The notes under the pieces were generated by a model. That model ran no database searches. It saw only the letters and a program-made list of their open reading frames with translations, and was not told the origin of the DNA. This document shows, piece after piece, positions 62,297 through 64,000 of a stretch of 64,000 bases of DNA. Position numbers and translations under genes: made by a program. Numbering within the stretch: position 1 is the stretch's first letter; the number at the start of each line of letters is the position of its first letter. Source of the stretch: Weimeria sp002480925 (GTDB lineage: Bacteria > Bacillota > Clostridia > Lachnospirales > Lachnospiraceae); assembly GCF_052064335.1 (NCBI RefSeq), contig NZ_JBQHVU010000011.1:22482-86481 (forward strand), read 5' to 3'.

Positions 62297-62754
62297 AGGT
62301 AGATCGTGTAATCTTTGTGGACAAGAAAGGGAATACAAGGTCGGCAATGGCCTGGGCGCTTTTTAGAAGGATGTTTCCGGATTCAGGAATAGAGCCGCTC
62401 GCAAGAGGACTTGTTGTATCCTTTGATGAACCGCTGAACCAGAAGACAGAGGCGGTGATGGCCGGAAACGGACTGGAGACCGAAGGCTTCAGGTCTGTGG
62501 AGCTTTCTGATCAGGATATTACGGATAATACGCTGATATTTACAATGAATGCCAGACAGAGGCAGGATGTGATCAGCGGGTCTGAAAGGGCAGACGAGAA
62601 CAATACCTTTGTCCTGTCCGAGTTTGCCGGAGAGGAGCTTGAGATAATGGATCCTTACGGAGGGAATCTGCAGGTGTACGGGATCTGCCTCGAGGCACTG
62701 GCCAGGACGATAGAAAAGCTGCCGGACAAGATCAAGGAGTGCCTGAATGAGTGA
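62293..62754 (+). CDS. Low-molecular-weight phosphatase homologue lacking the catalytic cysteine
   Basis: 153 aa. VIFVDKKGNTRSAMAWALFR aligns with the LMW-phosphatase P-loop FVCTGNTCRSPMA; the nucleophile Cys is Asp (about residue 9). DPYGG (general-acid aspartate loop) is kept. In Bacillus, ywlE (arginine phosphatase) follows ywlC, so this is its positional counterpart, but probably not a phosphatase as such. It overlaps the dCMP deaminase start. Confidence 0.85.
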   Translation: MKVDRVIFVDKKGNTRSAMAWALFRRMFPDSGIEPLARGLVVSFDEPLNQKTEAVMAGNGLETEGFRSVELSDQDITDNTLIFTMNARQRQDVISGSERADENNTFVLSEFAGEELEIMDPYGGNLQVYGICLEALARTIEKLPDKIKECLNE

Positions 62755-63232
62755 TAAGAGAACGGACTATATTAGCTGGGACGAGTATTTCATGGGAGTA
62801 GCTGCATTGTCGGCCATGAGATCAAAGGATCCACATACCCAGGTCGGTTGCTGCATAGTGTCAGGAGATCACAAGATCCTGTCTATGGGCTACAATGGAT
62901 TCCCAAGAGGCTGCTCTGATGATGATTTCCCATGGAGAAGGGATGGAGAGCCTCTTTGTAATAAATATTTCTATACTACGCACAGTGAGCTGAACGCCAT
63001 CCTGAATTACAGGGGCGGAAGTCTGGAGGGCTCTACGCTTTATGTGACACTTTTTCCCTGCAATGAATGCGCTAAGGCTATTATACAGGCTGGGATCGCA
63101 GAGATAGTATACGACAGTGACAAATATGAAAAGGAAGCTTCTACGATAGCATCCAGAAGAATGCTTAAGGCAGCAGGCATAAGGGTAAGGAAATATCAGC
63201 ATACAGGACGCAGACTTACGGTAGAAGTCTAA
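62747..63232 (+). CDS. dCMP/cytidine deaminase family protein
   Basis: 161 aa. YTTHSELNAILNYRGG supplies the HxE zinc ligand and catalytic glutamate, and LFPCNECAKAIIQAGI supplies the two cysteines. The pattern DPHTQVGCCIV and MGYNGFPRGC is that of dCMP deaminases (ComEB type). It deaminates dCMP to dUMP. Confidence 0.93.
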   Translation: MSDKRTDYISWDEYFMGVAALSAMRSKDPHTQVGCCIVSGDHKILSMGYNGFPRGCSDDDFPWRRDGEPLCNKYFYTTHSELNAILNYRGGSLEGSTLYVTLFPCNECAKAIIQAGIAEIVYDSDKYEKEASTIASRRMLKAAGIRVRKYQHTGRRLTVEV

Positions 63233-63513
63233 AAACAGGATGATATTTGTAGCCGGGCTATACCGGAAGGGGCACATGGCAGAATGACTGTACAGCAGGC
63301 TTAAGGAGATAAAGATATCTTCCAGTACTAAATGAAAGAAAAACCAGGGTGTTTTGGTTGGAGCAGATCCAGTGAAGCCAGAGGAAACAGAGCTGGTCTT
63401 ATTACCATATAATGAAAATATGGACGCATTTTTACTGGAAGGGATCTTGAGCAGGAAACAGAGCTGGTTTTTGCGTGGAAGACCAGGAAGCATTATGAAA
63501 CTGGAGGAAAAGA
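63233..63513. other. Intergenic stretch with a short direct repeat
   Basis: AGGAAACAGAGCTGGT occurs at 63382-63397 and 63453-63468. An open frame at 63354-63572 (PEETELVLLPYNENMDAFLL) has no clear ribosome-binding site, so is not called. It could be a gene remnant. Confidence 0.4.
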
Positions 63514-63732
63514 ATGGACAGTGCAGACAGAGAGATAGTAGAGGACCTGCAGATAAGGGTCAAGGAGCTTGATAATGAGATCAGGATCAAGGAGGAGGAG
63601 CTTGCGGCACTGAAAGCTGAAAGAGCCAGATGCATTAAGGAAATGGGCGATCATAGCGATGAGAAATATCAGCAGAATATGCTTGAACTGGTATACGAAC
63701 AGCGAATGGGAGCAAAATCCAGAAAAAAATGA
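63514..63732 (+). CDS. Small coiled-coil protein, unknown
   Basis: 72 aa. GGAGG lies eight bases before the ATG. The sequence is almost entirely helical (LQIRVKELDNEIRIKEEELA) with a basic end KSRKK. No domain recognised. Lies just before the rRNA-type promoters. Confidence 0.6.
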   Translation: MDSADREIVEDLQIRVKELDNEIRIKEEELAALKAERARCIKEMGDHSDEKYQQNMLELVYEQRMGAKSRKK

Positions 63733-63741
63733 AAAAAGTGC

Positions 63742-63770
63742 TTGACAAATGATGTAAACCGTTGTATCAT
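63742..63770 (+). promoter_or_regulatory. Promoter P1 of a probable rRNA operon
   Basis: -35 TTGACA (63742-63747), 17-base spacer, -10 TATCAT (63765-63770). Confidence 0.8.
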
Positions 63771-63847
63771 GTACAAGTCGCCCGAAAGAGAGACAGAAAA
63801 GATTTTCCAAAGGAAAGAAAAGTTTCCAAAAGAAAATAAAAAAATCC

Positions 63848-63876
63848 TTGACAAGGAGCTCACAAAGTGATACACT
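63848..63876 (+). promoter_or_regulatory. Promoter P2 of a probable rRNA operon
   Basis: -35 TTGACA (63848-63853), 17-base spacer, -10 TACACT (63871-63876). Downstream, CATTGACAACTGAACAGTG and the following AT-rich leader are typical of the region preceding 16S rRNA in Firmicutes. The 16S gene itself is not in the window. Confidence 0.75.
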
Positions 63877-64000
63877 AAATGAGCTGTCACGAAAAGGACA
63901 GCAGGACATTGACAACTGAACAGTGAAACAACCTTGAAAGATTTCTAAGAGAAATATCATTCGAGTGCAACTCGAAACCTTTTAAGAACAGTAATAGGAA

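Noticed and set aside
63354..63572. Open frame with PEETELVLLPYNENMDAFLL
   Set aside because: No ribosome-binding site at its start and it overlaps the better-supported gene at 63514; could be a remnant, but not called.

Overview
The window is the replication-origin region of a low-to-moderate-GC Firmicutes chromosome, most likely a Lachnospiraceae member; I cannot name the genus. Evidence: the order dnaA-dnaN-yaaA-recF-gyrB-gyrA runs left from the origin and rpmH-rnpA-yidD-yidC-jag-mnmE-mnmG-rsmG-parA-parB runs right. The neighbours are clostridial types (DUF4446, a DUF3881-like protein, RicT/YaaR, class I two-subunit fumarase, DUF1858, MecA), and there are two perfect parS sites and a T-box-controlled trp operon. 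About 3 kb of decayed insertion-sequence DNA lies between the parS sites.

Layout. 1-280: end of a RelB/DinJ-type antitoxin and a toxin stub cut off where the trp operon begins. 267-7140: leftward trpEGDCFBA with a tryptophan T-box leader. 7330-7662: tRNA-Ser and tRNA-Cys with promoter and terminator. 7759-9289: two adjacent membrane proteins with Asn/Gln/Gly-rich segments. 9569-17925: leftward fumB, fumA, gyrA, gyrB, recF, yaaA, dnaN. 18107-19468: dnaA. 19469-19757: candidate oriC. 19758-26933: rightward rpmH to rsmG and a small coiled-coil gene. 26934-29699: parS, ISL3-like transposase remnant carrying three tandem duplications of similar period, second parS. 29776-32831: parA, parB, DUF4446, DUF3881-like. 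32849-35387: tRNA-Arg, a long acidic-repeat membrane protein, tRNA-Lys. 35463-35830: long hairpin plus a 74-bp tandem array of palindromes. 35857-37965: trmB and convergent dacA. 38118-46492: rightward run with an AbiE-like pair, a decarboxylase, kinase, yaaR, holB, ricT, trmN6-like, rsmI and a sirtuin. 46605-47628: rpsF-ssb-rpsR. 47731-50787: sugar-binding lipoprotein, small membrane protein, PucR-type regulator, ferredoxin. 50851-54713: leftward gdpP-rplI-dnaB. 54919-56488: MsmK-type ABC ATPase and DUF1858 protein. 56526-57263: MecA-like adaptor. 57482-63732: a protein kinase fused to a deviant ParA-like domain, a second deviant ParA-like protein, GH18 protein, TsaC/Sua5, an LMW-phosphatase-like protein without its cysteine, dCMP deaminase and a small coiled coil. 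63742-64000: tandem promoters and leader of what is probably an rRNA operon beginning beyond the window.

Most genes are housekeeping. The parts that deserve attention are the kinase/deviant-ParA pair with an apparent ATA start, the palindrome array at 35.5 kb, the acidic DDI-repeat protein with a duplicated C-terminal peptide, the parS-bounded IS remnant, the AbiE-like pair with an altered toxin partner, the cysteine-less phosphatase homologue, and DnaA-box-like clusters outside oriC. No CRISPR array, prophage or intact transposon was seen.
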